In this document: piece after piece, positions 63,689 to 64,000 of the stretch
Numbering within the stretch: position 1 is the stretch's first letter
How the letters are laid out: the number at the start of each line of letters is the position of its first letter
From: Paenibacillus sp. CF384
GTDB taxonomy: Bacteria > Bacillota > Bacilli > Paenibacillales > Paenibacillaceae
Length of the DNA stretch: 64,000 nucleotides
Direction: 5' to 3'
Assembly: GCF_900106745.1 (NCBI RefSeq)
Contig: NZ_FNNV01000023.1
Coordinates: 34,157 to 98,156 of the forward strand
Notes under the pieces: generated by a model
What the model was told of the DNA's origin: nothing
What the model saw: only the letters and a program-made list of their open reading frames with translations
Database searches by the model: none
Program-made: the position numbers and the translations under genes

Positions 63689-63695
63689 AATAGAG

Positions 63696-63727
63696 AAAAG
63701 ACGTGCCTGGTTGAGGCACGTCTTTTT
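63696..63727 (+). terminator. Terminator of the second chemoreceptor
   Basis: AAAAGACGTGCC and GGCACGTCTTTTT around a seven-base loop. Confidence 0.9.
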
Positions 63728-63769
63728 CGTGGGTGAATTTTAAAAATCCCAAATTCGGCTTACTAACGC

Positions 63770-63903
63770 CTGTACTGTTCGTTAGTTGTTCACGTTGTGC
63801 GTAGCGGGAGTTGCTGAATGCAGAATGTGGGGAGCGAGAACTCTAACGAACCGTACAGCGCTTATTTGCCCGATAATAGCTCCAAATAAACTCTAACGAA
63901 CCG
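63770..63903. repeat. Short interspersed repeat: inverted and direct copies of AACTCTAACGAACCG
   Basis: AACTCTAACGAACCG occurs at 63839-63853 and 63889-63903 (50-base period). CTAACGAACCGTACAG (63843-63858) also has an inverted copy at 63770-63785 with 15 of 16 matches. The stretch has no open frame and resembles extragenic repeat elements of Paenibacillus genomes. Confidence 0.7.
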
Positions 63904-63956
63904 ACGAGGGGTAGCGTCAAGAAGTTTGTGTAAGTAGGAATAAGCTCGAGGTGTGA

Positions 63957-63996
63957 GAAGTTTCGGTGGGGGAGGCTACTCCCCCACCGAAACTTC
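63957..63996. repeat. 18-bp perfect inverted repeat at the window end
   Basis: GAAGTTTCGGTGGGGGAG and CTCCCCCACCGAAACTTC flank GCTA. It would form a very stable hairpin. No T tract on the plus strand; the nature of the next gene is outside the window. Confidence 0.8.
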
Positions 63997-64000
63997 CAAG

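Overview
The window looks like a chromosomal segment of a spore-forming Paenibacillaceae (Paenibacillus-like) bacterium. Supporting signs are spore-germination gene sets (a partial GerA-type gene at the left edge and a complete gerA-permease-gerC operon at 49.5-53.3 kb), a giant secreted protein anchored by S-layer homology domains, strong Gram-positive Shine-Dalgarno sequences, frequent TTG and GTG starts, and LplB/YtcP-type carbohydrate importers paired with a membrane-bound AraC-type regulator. I see no rRNA, tRNA, CRISPR array, phage gene or transposase.

Layout. 1-693: partial GerA-type gene (minus). 0.8-9.5 kb: one TPP-riboswitch operon joining formylaminopyrimidine salvage (ylmB-tenA-thiZXY) to thiazole synthesis and coupling (thiF-thiE-thiS-thiG-thiO). 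9.6-15.5 kb: a 1555-residue beta-helix/SLH surface protein followed by a membrane-anchored SurA/PrsA-like foldase. 15.5-25.7 kb: DHH phosphoesterase, a tetracysteine mini-protein, metY (minus), an AlkZ-like winged-helix protein carrying a QAQ motif, a GNAT protein, an SPFH membrane protein with a small Arc-like partner that seems to start at ATC, a membrane-fused multicopper oxidase, an XRE protein with six 29-residue LAPF repeats, and a UlaG-like hydrolase. 25.7-37.2 kb: glycan-use locus with two AraC-family regulators, two Gfo/Idh/MocA oxidoreductases, an importer of two permeases plus a binding lipoprotein without its own ATPase, and a GH35 beta-galactosidase. 37.3-49.4 kb: L-cysteine desulfidase-like protein, chemoreceptor, NmrA-like SDR, DrrAB-type exporter with a DinB protein, MHYT-GGDEF-EAL protein, UbiD decarboxylase plus an unknown 103-residue protein, and a SleB-type wall hydrolase. 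49.5-55.8 kb: germination operon, YolD-like protein, PhyH-type dioxygenase and a FhuF-like Fe-S protein behind a Fur box. 56.1-61.6 kb: ureide catabolism (allantoinase, allantoate amidohydrolase, PucG aminotransferase) ending in a GGT-family Ntn hydrolase that may be an oxamate amidohydrolase. 61.8-64 kb: a second chemoreceptor and a repeat-rich noncoding tail.

How they work together. The thiamin operon should salvage degraded pyrimidine and make thiazole phosphate under TPP control, relying on thiC/thiD and a thiamin-pyrophosphate-forming step elsewhere. The ureide operon would release nitrogen from allantoin. The glycan locus imports and cleaves beta-galactosides using a shared ATPase encoded elsewhere. 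The least explained items are the LAPF-repeat regulator with a perfect palindrome in its promoter region, the SLH protein/foldase pair, the GGT-family enzyme of the ureide operon, and two genes that appear to use non-canonical start codons (ATC and ATA). All functional calls come from reading the sequence; no database search was run.
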